39,788 bases of DNA from Candidatus Desulfosporosinus infrequens (lineage in GTDB: Bacteria > Bacillota > Desulfitobacteriia > Desulfitobacteriales > Desulfitobacteriaceae), in NCBI GenBank assembly GCA_900290375.1, contig OMOF01000512.1:1-39788 (forward strand), given 5' to 3'. The notes below the pieces were generated by a model. It was not told the origin of the DNA, made no database searches, and was given only the letters and a program-made list of their open reading frames with translations. Within the stretch, counting starts at the first letter, position 1, and every line of letters starts with the position of its first letter. This document shows, piece by piece, positions 31,729 to 39,788 of the stretch. The position numbers and the translations under genes are program-made.

Positions 31729-34227
31729 CTATACTATACGTCTATCCATTTTAATCCATTTTAATCCATTTTTATCTAGTGTTGTCTCTAATAATTCACG
31801 CTGAAACGTTTTTGCTCTGTCTAGCCACGCCTTCGCGTGCCGATAGCGTAAAGAGGAGTCTAGATCTAACTTATTCTGCACTGGAACCCACTCTATCGAT
31901 ATCTCTTCTGTATCCGTTCCCCCTAAGCAACGGATCAATCCCAATTCTTCAAATATTTTAAGGGCTGTTCGCCCATTCCGTGTAATTTTGGGATCAGATC
32001 CCCAGCGAAAAGGGTTCACTTCTTTCGCTTGGGTCAACAATTCCCTATAAATCCGGATAAGTTCTTCCCGAGCTAAGCATCCACACCTCTGACGAAGCCT
32101 TTCTTCATGGACGGTTTGAAATCCTGCAAGGGCAATACGATATATACCTAATTGTCGTAGTTTTTCGACTCCTTCTAATAAGTCCTCTTCCGTATGCGGG
32201 AGGCCAAGAATCAATCCCAAGCTTGCCTCCTCTTCCTGATTCTCATTCTGACTCATATTCAACGTCGCTAGCTTTGCCTTAGGATTTTCTTCCTGGCTAT
32301 CTTCCTTTTCCTTGTCAAGAAAGTCGTTCCATTGCAGAAGGCTTGGTACGCCTCCGACCATATCCCAAACCTGTATTTTTCCTTTATTACTAGGTAAAGG
32401 CCACTCTACACGGTCTAATTTACGCCAGTCCAACCACTCTATCTCCGGCTCATCCAAGGCCGCTGCCGTTTCCTGATAATAAGGATTCTTACTTTCTTCT
32501 GCTACAATTGTAGGGCGTCCCCCCCGCCAATCCGCTTCAACTTGAATATCTTTGATCATTAATTGAACGTCTTCTGGCCCTCGAAAGGTATTCCAATCTA
32601 AATTGAATGCAACATCTAATCTAGTTCCACCGTTCAACTCATTCAAACGTTCTCCTAGACGAAAAGCAATTCCTTCCTGTTTTCCTTGAAGTCCAAAACG
32701 GAATTTAAGATGACTCCGTTCTTTACCGACCGCACTGATGGAGTGAACCGGAATCCCGATACTTGCCAAAATAGGCCCAGGGTTTCCAAAACCGAACGGA
32801 GCCATTAGTTCAAGTTCATGAAGCAAATGCCCTGTAACCACATCCAGAGAAACATGCCTGTCAATTTTCAACTCTTCTTGAAAAAGAGTATCCGCAAAAG
32901 CCGAAGCTTGTTCATTCAACCCTGCTCTAAATCGTTCAATATCTTCTGTCCTGAGGGAAAATCCTGCTGCTGCTTTATGCCCACCAAATTTAGTTAAAAA
33001 ATGAGCTTGAGTGCTTAGCTGTTCCAGCACTGGATAACCGGAAATTCCACGAGCTGAACCCTTGGCCTCTTCCCCTTCTTCGACAATCATAAAAACAGGA
33101 CGATAATAACGTTCTACCAAACGAGATGCTACAATTCCGATCACCCCATGGTGCCATTTGTTTGACGAAAGGACAATCACCCTAGGTATGGGTTCCTTCT
33201 CCAGCTGAGCAATTGCGTCAGCCAGAATTACCTGTTCCGTTTCCTGACGCGACAGGTTTTCCTCAGTTAAAAGATGGGCAAGTTCGTTCGCTCGCTCGGT
33301 ATCCTCCGTCAGGAGAAGTTCCAACCCCAGACGGGCACTGTCCATACGTCCAGCTGCATTAATCCGTGGCGCGACCACAAAGCCGATTTGACCTGCTTTG
33401 AGAGATTTATGTTTAAGGCCACACTCTTCGAGAAGAGCACCCAATCCAGTATTAAGGGTTTCTTTCATCTGAAGAAGCCCATGATGGACAAAAATTCGGT
33501 TTTCACCAATTAGAGGGACTAAATCTGCAATCGTCCCTAAGGCTACTAGATCCAAGAGCTCGATTTCAGAGTGTATGCCCACTTCACTATTACCTAACGA
33601 TTGTAATAAAGCTTGAGCTAATTTAAATGCCACGCCAACACCCGCTAAATCACGAAATGGATACCCTGACTCTGCTAGCTTGGGATTTAATAAAGCAAAT
33701 GCCTTAGGCAAGATCTCAGGAGCTTCATGGTGATCCGTGATGATCACATCAATCCCCAGCGTTTGGGCAAGACCTACTTCTGGAACTGCAGTAACCCCGC
33801 AATCGACAGTAATAAGAACACTCACACCCGCCTTTGCGGCACGTTCAATAACCTCGGCATGTAATCCATATCCTTCGTCTTGACGGTGAGGAATATAGGT
33901 TACAGCTTGAAAGCCCAGATCACTTAGAACTTTGTATAACAAAGTGGTACTTGTCACCCCGTCTACATCATAATCTCCGTAGACAAGTACCTTTTCTTTT
34001 TGTTTCAAGGCCAAAGTCAACCGTTCAACAACTCGTCCCATATCGTGAAAGAGAAACGGTGAAAACAGATTCAAGAGCGTTGGACGCAGAAACTCGATCG
34101 CCTCTTCGGGCCGGCAAAAACCCCTTTGAGCAAGAATATCCGCGACGACCGGAGAAATTCCCAGGGACTCTCGGAGTTTGTCTGACGTTCGTCCAAAAGA
34201 TTGTGGCATTGACCATATTCGTTTCAC
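31729..34227 (-). CDS. recJ: Single-stranded-DNA-specific exonuclease RecJ
   Basis: About 832 residues. 5'-3' ssDNA exonuclease in recombination and mismatch repair. DHH domain motifs VYGDYDVDGVTSTTLLY and IITDHHEAP, then DHHA1 with TKFGGHKAAAGFSL and an OB-fold. A long C-terminal extension (about 560 onward), rich in acidic residues, is common in Firmicutes RecJ. The GTG at 34227 is preferred because AAGGGG lies 8 bases upstream; the open frame begins with another GTG three codons earlier. Near the 3' end TTTTAATCCA is tandemly repeated (31748-31770), coding the terminal LKWIKMD. Confidence 0.94.
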   Translation of the reverse strand: MKRIWSMPQSFGRTSDKLRESLGISPVVADILAQRGFCRPEEAIEFLRPTLLNLFSPFLFHDMGRVVERLTLALKQKEKVLVYGDYDVDGVTSTTLLYKVLSDLGFQAVTYIPHRQDEGYGLHAEVIERAAKAGVSVLITVDCGVTAVPEVGLAQTLGIDVIITDHHEAPEILPKAFALLNPKLAESGYPFRDLAGVGVAFKLAQALLQSLGNSEVGIHSEIELLDLVALGTIADLVPLIGENRIFVHHGLLQMKETLNTGLGALLEECGLKHKSLKAGQIGFVVAPRINAAGRMDSARLGLELLLTEDTERANELAHLLTEENLSRQETEQVILADAIAQLEKEPIPRVIVLSSNKWHHGVIGIVASRLVERYYRPVFMIVEEGEEAKGSARGISGYPVLEQLSTQAHFLTKFGGHKAAAGFSLRTEDIERFRAGLNEQASAFADTLFQEELKIDRHVSLDVVTGHLLHELELMAPFGFGNPGPILASIGIPVHSISAVGKERSHLKFRFGLQGKQEGIAFRLGERLNELNGGTRLDVAFNLDWNTFRGPEDVQLMIKDIQVEADWRGGRPTIVAEESKNPYYQETAAALDEPEIEWLDWRKLDRVEWPLPSNKGKIQVWDMVGGVPSLLQWNDFLDKEKEDSQEENPKAKLATLNMSQNENQEEEASLGLILGLPHTEEDLLEGVEKLRQLGIYRIALAGFQTVHEERLRQRCGCLAREELIRIYRELLTQAKEVNPFRWGSDPKITRNGRTALKIFEELGLIRCLGGTDTEEISIEWVPVQNKLDLDSSLRYRHAKAWLDRAKTFQRELLETTLDKNGLKWIKMDRRIV

Positions 34228-34274
34228 GTTATACACCCCTTAACTCTCCAACCTCTGCCAGCCGGATTCTGTCT

Positions 34275-35246
34275 TTATCTGGGCTCTGGCGACTGACCTC
34301 TGCCCTCTGTCTTAACTTCACAATTCTGGCAGGAGGAAGCGAGTCCTTCTTCAACCGGGCATTTTTCATCCCTGCTAACACATGGTTCTGCGTGAATCAG
34401 AACATGAGTACCCTGCAACTTATCATTGATTTCCTTCTCAATTATGTCACATAATTCATGAACGTCAATAACTGAAGCGTATTTCGCAACGACCAGATGC
34501 AAATCAACATGCCTTTCTGCTCCTGCCTTGCGAGTCCGTAGTTTATGAAATTCGACAAATTCGTCCCCATGAAATCGGAGGACTTCGCGAATAATTTCAC
34601 GTTCTTCATCAGGCAAGCTGACATCAACTAAGGGCGCGAACGCTTCCTTCGTCAAATCAAAGGAGGCCTTAATGATCATTAAGGCAACACCGAGTGCAAT
34701 GATCGGATCTAAAATGACCCAACCCGTCACCTGGATCATCAGAAGACCACTAAAAACACCGGCTGACGTATAAACGTCTGTCCGTAAATGCAAGGCATCC
34801 GCTTCAAGCGCCACAGAATCGGTTTGTTTCGCTACACGCATTAGGCGGGTGGAGACAATTAAGTTCATGATCGCAGAAACTCCCATGATGACCATTCCCC
34901 ATCCCAGATCTCCAACCTGGCCTTCTACACCGTTCATAATCTTATAAATCTTCTGAATCGCTTCAACTATAATCATTACAGCTGCGGCAAATATCAAAAC
35001 GGCTTCGATTGTGCCAGAAACATTTTCGATTTTTCCGTGTCCATAAGCATGGCGCGAATCCGCAGGTTTTCCCGACTCCCTCACTGCGAAGAGGGCAATG
35101 AAGGCCGCCACCATGTCAATCCCAGAATGAATTCCCTCTGACATGATACTAACTGACCCAGTCACTAAGCCAATTATGACTTTGGATAGTGTTAAAAAGG
35201 TATTTGAGAGCACAGATAATGAAGCAACCTGTATCTTTTCGTTCAC
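34275..35246 (-). CDS. Cation diffusion facilitator family transporter (CzcD-like)
   Basis: 323 residues. Six membrane helices; the site-A ligand motifs EGIHSGIDMV (H-x3-D) in helix 2 and EADALHLRTDVYTSA (D-x2-x-H-x3-D) in helix 5 mark a divalent metal/H+ antiporter. A cytoplasmic ferredoxin-like C-terminal domain with His residues (GAERHVDLHLVV) follows. The extreme C-terminus adds a Cys-rich tail, CVSRDEKCPVEEGLASSCQNC, likely to bind metal. The leader holds a probable Ni/Co riboswitch, so nickel or cobalt export is the best guess. It interrupts the usual secF-recJ neighbourhood. Confidence 0.92.
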   Translation of the reverse strand: MNEKIQVASLSVLSNTFLTLSKVIIGLVTGSVSIMSEGIHSGIDMVAAFIALFAVRESGKPADSRHAYGHGKIENVSGTIEAVLIFAAAVMIIVEAIQKIYKIMNGVEGQVGDLGWGMVIMGVSAIMNLIVSTRLMRVAKQTDSVALEADALHLRTDVYTSAGVFSGLLMIQVTGWVILDPIIALGVALMIIKASFDLTKEAFAPLVDVSLPDEEREIIREVLRFHGDEFVEFHKLRTRKAGAERHVDLHLVVAKYASVIDVHELCDIIEKEINDKLQGTHVLIHAEPCVSRDEKCPVEEGLASSCQNCEVKTEGRGQSPEPR

Positions 35247-35289
35247 TCTTTAACTCCCCCCAACGCGCTTTCTCCGATACATAAAAATA

Positions 35290-35375
35290 GGACTCCTTCT
35301 AAAAAAGGAAGTCCCGCAGATTCCTCCGCTGCCTCAATGCTATGAAGCCCAGCTGTTGCCTGACAATGATAGTTT
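35290..35375 (-). promoter_or_regulatory. Probable NiCo (czcD-type) riboswitch with terminator
   Basis: On the minus strand, from about 35375: TGTCAGGCAACAGCTGGGC, then GCATTGAGGCAGCGGAGGAA and TCTGCGGGACTT, resembling the conserved blocks of the four-way-junction NiCo riboswitch found in front of czcD-type exporters. GGACTTCCTT/AAGGAGTCC (35314-35290) forms a terminator followed by TATTTTTATG. The gene behind it is a cation efflux protein, which fits. A promoter with TTGCTT/TATCTT is possible near 35380-35410. Confidence 0.75.
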
Positions 35376-35425
35376 ATGTATAAGATACCAAATATTGCAC
35401 CTAAAAGCAAGATTTTTTATTTGAG

Positions 35426-35872
35426 TTAGAATGTTAAGATGTTTCCGTAAACAATCCATCCGAGACCTAAAATCAAACGCACTATCGTTGGGGCAAGGCT
35501 CCATAGAACCTGACTTTTTTTGTTTTTAGGAATAATACCGGTTCCGACCACTAAAGCTGAAAGGATTATGGCTACAACGGGCGTAACAAAGGCACCAAAG
35601 AGAACTAAGCTGATCAGTCCTCCAACCAAGCCATGTACGACCTTGCTTTTATTGGCAATTTTCCCAACAATAAGCAAGAGCAACATTCCAACTATTCCTC
35701 CAAGCAATAAAGGAATTTCCCAGTGCCAAAACTGTACTAGATCATGGCTAAGAAAATTAATTGCACTTAGAACGACAGTTGCTGCAAATGTTCCCCAAAT
35801 CCCTCCAAAGAAAATCATACCTGAGGACAGAAGGAGCGTTCCTTCTAATAATACCAGTTGAACGAATTCCAA
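35426..35872 (-). CDS. Small integral membrane protein, unknown function
   Basis: 148 residues, four or five hydrophobic segments (about 5-22, 24-42, 51-69, 78-110, 126-145), Gly-rich helices, few charges except IPKNKKSQ. I do not recognise the family with certainty; it resembles small DUF456-like or TIGR04086-like membrane proteins in size only. The start is a TTG at 35872 with GGAGGG 7 bases upstream, which I find convincing. It lies upstream of the riboswitch-controlled exporter and may be independent. Confidence 0.7.
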   Translation of the reverse strand: MEFVQLVLLEGTLLLSSGMIFFGGIWGTFAATVVLSAINFLSHDLVQFWHWEIPLLLGGIVGMLLLLIVGKIANKSKVVHGLVGGLISLVLFGAFVTPVVAIILSALVVGTGIIPKNKKSQVLWSLAPTIVRLILGLGWIVYGNILTF

Positions 35873-35963
35873 GCAACTTCCCTCCCCAGTACTTTTCTGT
35901 TAGTATAGCCCAATACTTCCAATCTGATCCGTAATAATATTCTCAGGACACCCACTAAACACA

Positions 35964-35990
35964 AAAAGGACCTCAAACGAGATCCTCTTT
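35964..35990 (-). terminator. Terminator after the tiny-protein cluster
   Basis: On the minus strand AGGATCTC-GTTT-GAGGTCCT (one mismatch) is followed by TTTTTGTG. It lies about 20 bases after the stop of the 32-residue gene. Confidence 0.75.
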
Positions 35991-36011
35991 GCTGTTAAGA
36001 TAAGAAAAGAT

Positions 36012-36110
36012 TTAAAATACAATTCCCAAAGCGATGAGCAAAAGAATAATCACGACAACAATTGCAATACCTGCGCCAACTCCAGTTCCAGTTCCAGCTC
36101 CACCAAACAT
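36012..36110 (-). CDS. Tiny glycine-rich tail-anchored protein, YjcZ-like (32 aa)
   Basis: A 32-residue protein: a Gly/Thr-rich head (MFGGAGTGTGVGAG) followed by one hydrophobic helix (IAIVVVIILLLIALGIVF) ending at the stop codon. This build is that of the YjcZ/tiny transmembrane sporulation proteins. The ATG at 36110 has AAGGGAGG 8 bases upstream, good evidence of translation. Two similar genes lie just upstream, so it is the third member of a paralogous set. Confidence 0.75.
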   Translation of the reverse strand: MFGGAGTGTGVGAGIAIVVVIILLLIALGIVF

Positions 36111-36146
36111 AGTATTGACCTCCCTTATACTACTTTTCTTCGCAAC

Positions 36147-36305
36147 TTAAAATATTACTCCTAAGGCAATTAAGATCAGAATCGCGATGGCGATAATACC
36201 CACACCTATGCCGCGACCTACGCCGACAGGTGCAACCGGTGCACATACAGGTGCGCAACAACCCGCGCCATAACCCCCAGCATGCCCTACTCCATATCCG
36301 TACAT
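36147..36305 (-). CDS. Tiny Gly/Cys-rich tail-anchored protein, YjcZ-like (52 aa)
   Basis: Head MYGYGVGHAGGYGAGCCAPV followed by CAPVAPVGVGRGIGVG, then a C-terminal helix IIAIAILILIALGVIF. The CCAPVCAPV stretch adds three cysteines absent from the 32-residue paralogue. AAAGGAGGGAATACA precedes the ATG at 36305. Spore-coat or outer-layer roles are known for some YjcZ-like proteins; a role here is inferred only. Confidence 0.75.
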   Translation of the reverse strand: MYGYGVGHAGGYGAGCCAPVCAPVAPVGVGRGIGVGIIAIAILILIALGVIF

Positions 36306-36352
36306 TGTATTCCCTCCTTTATTCCTCTAATTATAAGAATCGATAAAACCTC

Positions 36353-36484
36353 TTAGAATACTATTCCCATTGCGATTAACAAAAGAATAATCACAACCAC
36401 CACTGCAATTCCAGGTAGAAAGTTTGGTCTACATCCACATCCATCAACGCCGTCGACTGCGCCTACGCCTACGCCAAATGCCAT
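36353..36484 (-). CDS. Tiny glycine-rich tail-anchored protein, YjcZ-like (43 aa)
   Basis: Head MAFGVGVGAVDGVDGCGCRP, then a C-terminal helix IAVVVVIILLLIAMGIVF nearly identical to that of the 32-residue protein, showing recent duplication of the tail. AGGAGG lies 9 bases before the ATG at 36484. First gene of the trio, closest to a sporulation-type promoter. Confidence 0.75.
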   Translation of the reverse strand: MAFGVGVGAVDGVDGCGCRPNFLPGIAVVVVIILLLIAMGIVF

Positions 36485-36532
36485 TTTAAACAACCTCCTG
36501 TTTCTGATTACTATAATTAATTTTCTACACTG

Positions 36533-36560
36533 TAAGATATGTCAAAAAGAAAAAAATGTT
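36533..36560 (-). promoter_or_regulatory. Possible sigma-K type promoter of the tiny-protein trio
   Basis: CATATCTTA (36541-36533) matches the CATAnnnTA -10 of sporulation mother-cell sigma factors; an AC dinucleotide lies 16 bases upstream at about 36558, as expected for sigma-K. The leader would be about 40 bases. No sigma-A -10 at proper distance from the overlapping TTGACA was found. Confidence 0.4.
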
Positions 36561-36576
36561 ATTATTTTACAAAAAA

Positions 36577-36599
36577 CTCTCCAGATTAATCCAGAGAGC
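36577..36599 (-). terminator. Terminator after the polysaccharide deacetylase gene
   Basis: CTCTC (36577-36581 region) and GAGAG (36594-36598) enclose a small palindrome, GATTAATC; a T6 run follows on the minus strand. It lies about 18 bases after the stop. Confidence 0.7.
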
Positions 36600-36616
36600 T
36601 TTATGAAAAAGGATGG

Positions 36617-37519
36617 CTAGTACTTCGGATTCTGCAAGCGCCGCGAAAATTCGTTCATGCCCATATTGGCGAAACAATACACACGATGCACATGCCATTC
36701 ATCCTCCTTGTGATCTGCCCAACCCCGTTCTGTAGTAACAGCCAACAAATATCCAGTGTTTTTAACTGCCAGTACCACCTTATCATTGAAGTCCCCATAA
36801 GGATAGGCGAAGAAATCCACAGGATATCCCAGCCCCTTTTCTAATACTTCCTTTGAATTTTTAAGTTCACTTAACACTGTCGCGGCATCCATTTTCGACA
36901 AATAGGGATGATCGACCGTGTGTCCTTCAATTTGCCACCCATTAGCAGCTAGTTCTGTGAGTTGGGGCCAAGTCAAAAAGCCCTCTCCGTTTATATAGCT
37001 TGAAACCATGAAAATCGTTGCGGTAAAGCCATGTTTTTTTAGGATGGGCAACGCAGTCGTATAATTATCTACATAACCGTCATCAAAGGTGATCACAAAG
37101 GGTTTAGCCGGAAGGGTTCCCCCATGATATTCGGCCTGGTAAAATTGGTCTAAGCTTACGCTTTGATACCCTTTGTTCTGCAAATAAGCCATTTGAGCTT
37201 CAAACTGGTCTGGAGGAATTCTTAGTTCATTCCCTGCTTCTACTGCCACAGAATGGTAGTATAAGATGGGTACAGCTTGGTTTTCGGCCACGTCTGATGG
37301 TTTCGACTTGTTGTTTTCCGAATCAGAGAGTGCACTAGATTGATTTATTGAGGAAACTCTGGTCGAGAATCCGAGGGATGATAGTGTCAATACCGAAGAG
37401 TTATTCGACAATTTCAAGGAGGGTTTGACTCCTGCATAACAACGAATTCCAACTACAATAGCTAGCAACAGGAAACCGCAGGATAGAGCTCCAATTCCAA
37501 TAATTTTCTTTGACATCAT
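36617..37519 (-). CDS. Polysaccharide deacetylase, membrane-anchored or secreted
   Basis: 300 residues. An N-terminal membrane segment (about 5-26, IIGIGALSCGFLLLAIVVGIRC) is followed by a Ser/Asn-rich linker (30-80) and a NodB-type CE4 domain: ITFDDGYVDNY (metal Asp), EGHTVDHPYL (metal His pair), FFAYPYGDFND, and a late His-containing strand (WHVHRVYCF). Acts outside the cell on N-acetylated glycans such as peptidoglycan or poly-GlcNAc. ATG at 37519 or the next codon; GAGGAG lies 6 bases upstream. It lies between secDF and the YjcZ-like trio; a spore or envelope role is possible. Confidence 0.9.
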   Translation of the reverse strand: MMSKKIIGIGALSCGFLLLAIVVGIRCYAGVKPSLKLSNNSSVLTLSSLGFSTRVSSINQSSALSDSENNKSKPSDVAENQAVPILYYHSVAVEAGNELRIPPDQFEAQMAYLQNKGYQSVSLDQFYQAEYHGGTLPAKPFVITFDDGYVDNYTTALPILKKHGFTATIFMVSSYINGEGFLTWPQLTELAANGWQIEGHTVDHPYLSKMDAATVLSELKNSKEVLEKGLGYPVDFFAYPYGDFNDKVVLAVKNTGYLLAVTTERGWADHKEDEWHVHRVYCFANMGMNEFSRRLQNPKY

Positions 37520-37669
37520 TCACTGCTCCTCAAAATATAGATTATTATTCATTAAATCCTCATTATTAGAATTTTCTCGCCTCAGCTTGCCCTCTAAAAT
37601 TCTTTCTATTCCTAATTATAACTCACTTCTGATCTTGCTGAAATGTCCTTTCCATGCCCTTTCCATGCT

Positions 37670-37710
37670 AATTTAGAAGGACCGAGGCTACGCCTCGGTC
37701 CTTCTAAATT
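37670..37710 (-). terminator. Strong terminator after secDF
   Basis: Perfect 18-19 bp stem (37670-37687 with 37693-37710), 3 to 5-nt loop with TAC, A/T-rich outer arms. It starts about 60 bases beyond the secF stop. Confidence 0.85.
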
Positions 37711-37772
37711 AGAAAATACCCTTGTTACGAATAAATACCGACACCCTGTTGGGACAAATTCATAAGTTGCCT

Positions 37773-38720
37773 CTATGCACGAGCCGCCTTGCCACCTCTA
37801 CCTCGCGGATTCTTCATGTGCCGTTTAATTTCCACGAGGATTTGGCTGGCATTAAAGATCGAAGAATAGGCTCCACTAAATACCCCAATTAACATTGCCA
37901 AAGAGAAGACTTTTGTCGATTCCCCACCTAGGAAAAATATCGAGAACAAGGCGATCAGGACGGTGACGACCGTATTGACAGATCGACGCATGGTCTGCCA
38001 GACGGACTTATCTACCATATCCTCATAACTATCTCCCCTCTTCATCTTGGCCTCATTCTCACGAATTCTGTCAAAGATAACCACGGTATCGTTGATCGAG
38101 TACCCGAAGATTGTCAAAACTGCCGCCACAAAAGTCGAGTCGATTTGCCATCGGAAAAGAGAGAAAATTCCTAGCACCACTAAAACATCGTGTAATAAAG
38201 CGATAATCCCTGAAATAGCAAAAACAAACTGAAACCTAAATGAAATGTAGGCAATCATTAATCCCATAGCAATGAGTAAGGACCAAAAGGCGTTGCGGGT
38301 GAGTTCTTGTCCCATCGCAGGGCCTACCTCATCCTCTTGGAGAGTTTTCGCATCATACTGTCCGACCTTAGTTTGCAAGGCCGTCATTAATTCATTTCGT
38401 TTAACTTGTTCAAGTGCATCCGTTCTGATTAAAACGGAGGCATTTCCATTAGACAATTGCACCTGCCCGTCAAGCCCAACCGATTTCAGCGTATCCGTAA
38501 CTGCGGTCTGCGTCACCGGCTTGTTGAACGTCATCTCAATCATCGTTCCACCTTTGAAATCAATCCCTAAATTTAGGCCATGCATAAATAAAGAAATAAT
38601 TCCGGGTACAATAACCAATAATGATAGAGCGAACCACCAATACCGTTTCTTAACAATATTGAAATAGAGCGGATGTATTTTTTGGACTTCATCATAAGTC
38701 GCTGGATGCCCTTTTTCCAT
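37773..38720 (-). CDS. secF: Protein translocase subunit SecF
   Basis: 315 residues. Six-helix partner of SecD that uses the proton gradient to pull proteins through SecYEG. GLNLGIDFKGGTMIEM in the periplasmic-side P4 domain and the conserved GYSINDTVVIFDRIRE and the LLHDVLVVLGIF region are diagnostic. The ATG at 38720 overlaps the secD stop codon by one base (TAATG), so translation is coupled. In B. subtilis the two are fused; here they are separate genes. Confidence 0.96.
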   Translation of the reverse strand: MEKGHPATYDEVQKIHPLYFNIVKKRYWWFALSLLVIVPGIISLFMHGLNLGIDFKGGTMIEMTFNKPVTQTAVTDTLKSVGLDGQVQLSNGNASVLIRTDALEQVKRNELMTALQTKVGQYDAKTLQEDEVGPAMGQELTRNAFWSLLIAMGLMIAYISFRFQFVFAISGIIALLHDVLVVLGIFSLFRWQIDSTFVAAVLTIFGYSINDTVVIFDRIRENEAKMKRGDSYEDMVDKSVWQTMRRSVNTVVTVLIALFSIFFLGGESTKVFSLAMLIGVFSGAYSSIFNASQILVEIKRHMKNPRGRGGKAARA

Positions 38721-39788
38721 TATACAGCCCTCCTAACGCCAAACCATGTCGTCTTCATTTTTGGGCTGATTCCCACAACTAAACGTAACACAAGCCGTGT
38801 AAATGTAATTGCGGTAAACAAACTAGCGATAATCCCAACACCCAAGGTCAAAGCAAATCCTTTGATTGAACCGCTTCCAAAATAGTAAAGAGTCATCGCC
38901 GCAATAAACGTCGTTACGTGGGCATCGATAACGGTTACGAAAGCCCGGCTAAACCCAGATTCTACCCCAGAGCGCAACGATTTCCCAGCACGGACTTCCT
39001 CTTTTACTCGTTCATAGATAATGATATTAAAGTCCACGGCCATCCCGATGGAGAGAATAAAACCCGCAATGCCCGGAAGCGTTAGTACCACTCGAAACAT
39101 CCAGAAAATCCAAAGGACAATTAAGCCATACACAATCAACGAGAAATCAGCCACAACTCCGGGCACAAGATAGAACACCAGCATAAAGAGAACTATAAAA
39201 ATCAGACCATAAAGTCCAGCCTTAATGCTTTTGTGTAAGGAGTCAATCCCCAACGATGCACCCACCTGATGCTTCTCAGCAATGCTCATACTCACGGGCA
39301 AGGAACCGGAACGCATGAGAACGGCACTATTGGCGGCATCTGCCAAGGTTGAATACCCTGTGATCTCCGCTTGTCCGTTGAGAATAGGTGTGTTGACCGT
39401 TGGATTAGTCAGAACTTTATCATCCAGATAGATACCAATTCTTTGACCGATATATTTACTTGTTAAATCACCAAATTTCTTAGACCCATCGGCTGAAAAG
39501 GTTAAATTAACGACAAAGCCACCGGTATTGTTTGAGTCCTGCCCGGCCTTTGCATCTGTTAATTCATCCCCTTGTAACACAATATTTCCTTTGGGATCCC
39601 TGAACGTTAACTTTGCCGTAGTTTTTAGGATATCCACGGCTTTATCGGGATCAGAAACCCCCGCTAAATCGATTACCAACCGTTTTTTATCGTAGTCTGT
39701 TTGAACTATAGGTTCGGATACCCCCAGATCGTTGACCCGTTTAGCAATAATTGCTTTGGCTTTGTCCATATCATCGTTAGTAATCGGA
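38720..39788 (-). CDS. secD: Protein translocase subunit SecD (5' end beyond the window)
   Basis: C-terminal ~355 residues; the frame stays open to the window edge, reading PITNDD before MDKAKAIIAKRVNDLGVSEP, so the start is missing. The P1 head subdomain (VDILKTTAKLTFRDPKGN) and five of the helices follow, with GFILSIGMAVDFNIIIYERVKEE carrying the conserved helix-4 Asp used in proton coupling, and AFVTVIDAHVTTFIAAMTLYYFGSG. It works with SecF encoded next to it. Confidence 0.96.
   Translation of the reverse strand, partial: PITNDDMDKAKAIIAKRVNDLGVSEPIVQTDYDKKRLVIDLAGVSDPDKAVDILKTTAKLTFRDPKGNIVLQGDELTDAKAGQDSNNTGGFVVNLTFSADGSKKFGDLTSKYIGQRIGIYLDDKVLTNPTVNTPILNGQAEITGYSTLADAANSAVLMRSGSLPVSMSIAEKHQVGASLGIDSLHKSIKAGLYGLIFIVLFMLVFYLVPGVVADFSLIVYGLIVLWIFWMFRVVLTLPGIAGFILSIGMAVDFNIIIYERVKEEVRAGKSLRSGVESGFSRAFVTVIDAHVTTFIAAMTLYYFGSGSIKGFALTLGVGIIASLFTAITFTRLVLRLVVGISPKMKTTWFGVRRAV

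Noticed and set aside
36603-36616. Another AAGGAT word (GAAAAAGGATGGCTAG) near the deacetylase stop
   Set aside because: No flanking inverted repeat, so it cannot form the hairpin seen at the other sites.

Overview
The window looks like chromosomal core DNA of an anaerobic, endospore-forming Firmicute, most likely of the Desulfosporosinus/Desulfitobacterium group (inference). Supporting signs are Firmicutes-type aminoacyl-tRNA synthetase leaders with T-box motifs, IreB and DUF1292 next to alaS/ruvX/mltG, tiny YjcZ-like sporulation-type proteins, a 2-oxoacid:ferredoxin oxidoreductase and an aldo/keto reductase with a ferredoxin tail. Almost every gene is on the minus strand. The exceptions are the 3' end of trpB at the left edge and one membrane protein gene near 13 kb.

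Read along the minus strand (right to left), the gene order follows the conserved B. subtilis secDF-recJ-apt-relA-dtd-hisS-aspS-rarA-cymR/iscS-mnmA-alaS-yrzL-yrrK-yrzB-mltG region, with lineage-specific inserts. Regions: 35.4-39.8 kb, secD (cut by the window edge), secF, a polysaccharide deacetylase, three tiny glycine-rich membrane proteins and a small membrane protein. 34.3-35.4 kb, a cation-efflux gene behind a probable Ni/Co (czcD-type) riboswitch. 27.8-34.2 kb, recJ-apt-relA-dtd-MBL hydrolase. 24.4-27.8 kb, hisS-aspS behind a full-length T-box leader. 23.0-23.8 kb, csoR-trxA behind a promoter with a CsoR-like operator. 18-23 kb, rarA, an alpha-amylase-family enzyme, a stress-type glycine-zipper protein and a WrbA flavoprotein. 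13.9-18 kb, korAB, a slipin and a peroxiredoxin. 9.5-12.8 kb, iscR-iscS-iscU-mnmA (Fe-S and tRNA thiolation). 4-9.4 kb, a PRC-barrel gene and small zinc ribbon, a repeat cluster, an AI-2E-family permease and alaS. 0.5-3.9 kb, ireB, aldo/keto reductase, ruvX, DUF1292 and mltG.

The most interesting material is non-coding. Two intergenic elements (8436-8639 and 24040-24335) have long perfect outer stems (14 and 16 bp), an inner stem, and two neighbouring hairpins whose stems differ but whose loops are all AAGGAT or AGGAT. A third, smaller site at the 3' end of mnmA (9432-9477) has AAGGAT and ATGGAT loops. Changed stems with a constant loop suggest selection on the loop. The loops and their closing bases resemble the CsrA hairpin consensus, so a CsrA-titrating RNA is a testable hypothesis; a REP/MITE-type DNA element is the main alternative. 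Other notable features are a T-box leader of alaS apparently too short for a normal Stem I, a 59-bp hairpin repeat present at both aminoacyl-tRNA synthetase loci, repeat-derived C-terminal tails on two proteins, and an in-frame peptide repeat inside RelA. No rRNA, tRNA, CRISPR array, transposase or prophage gene was seen.
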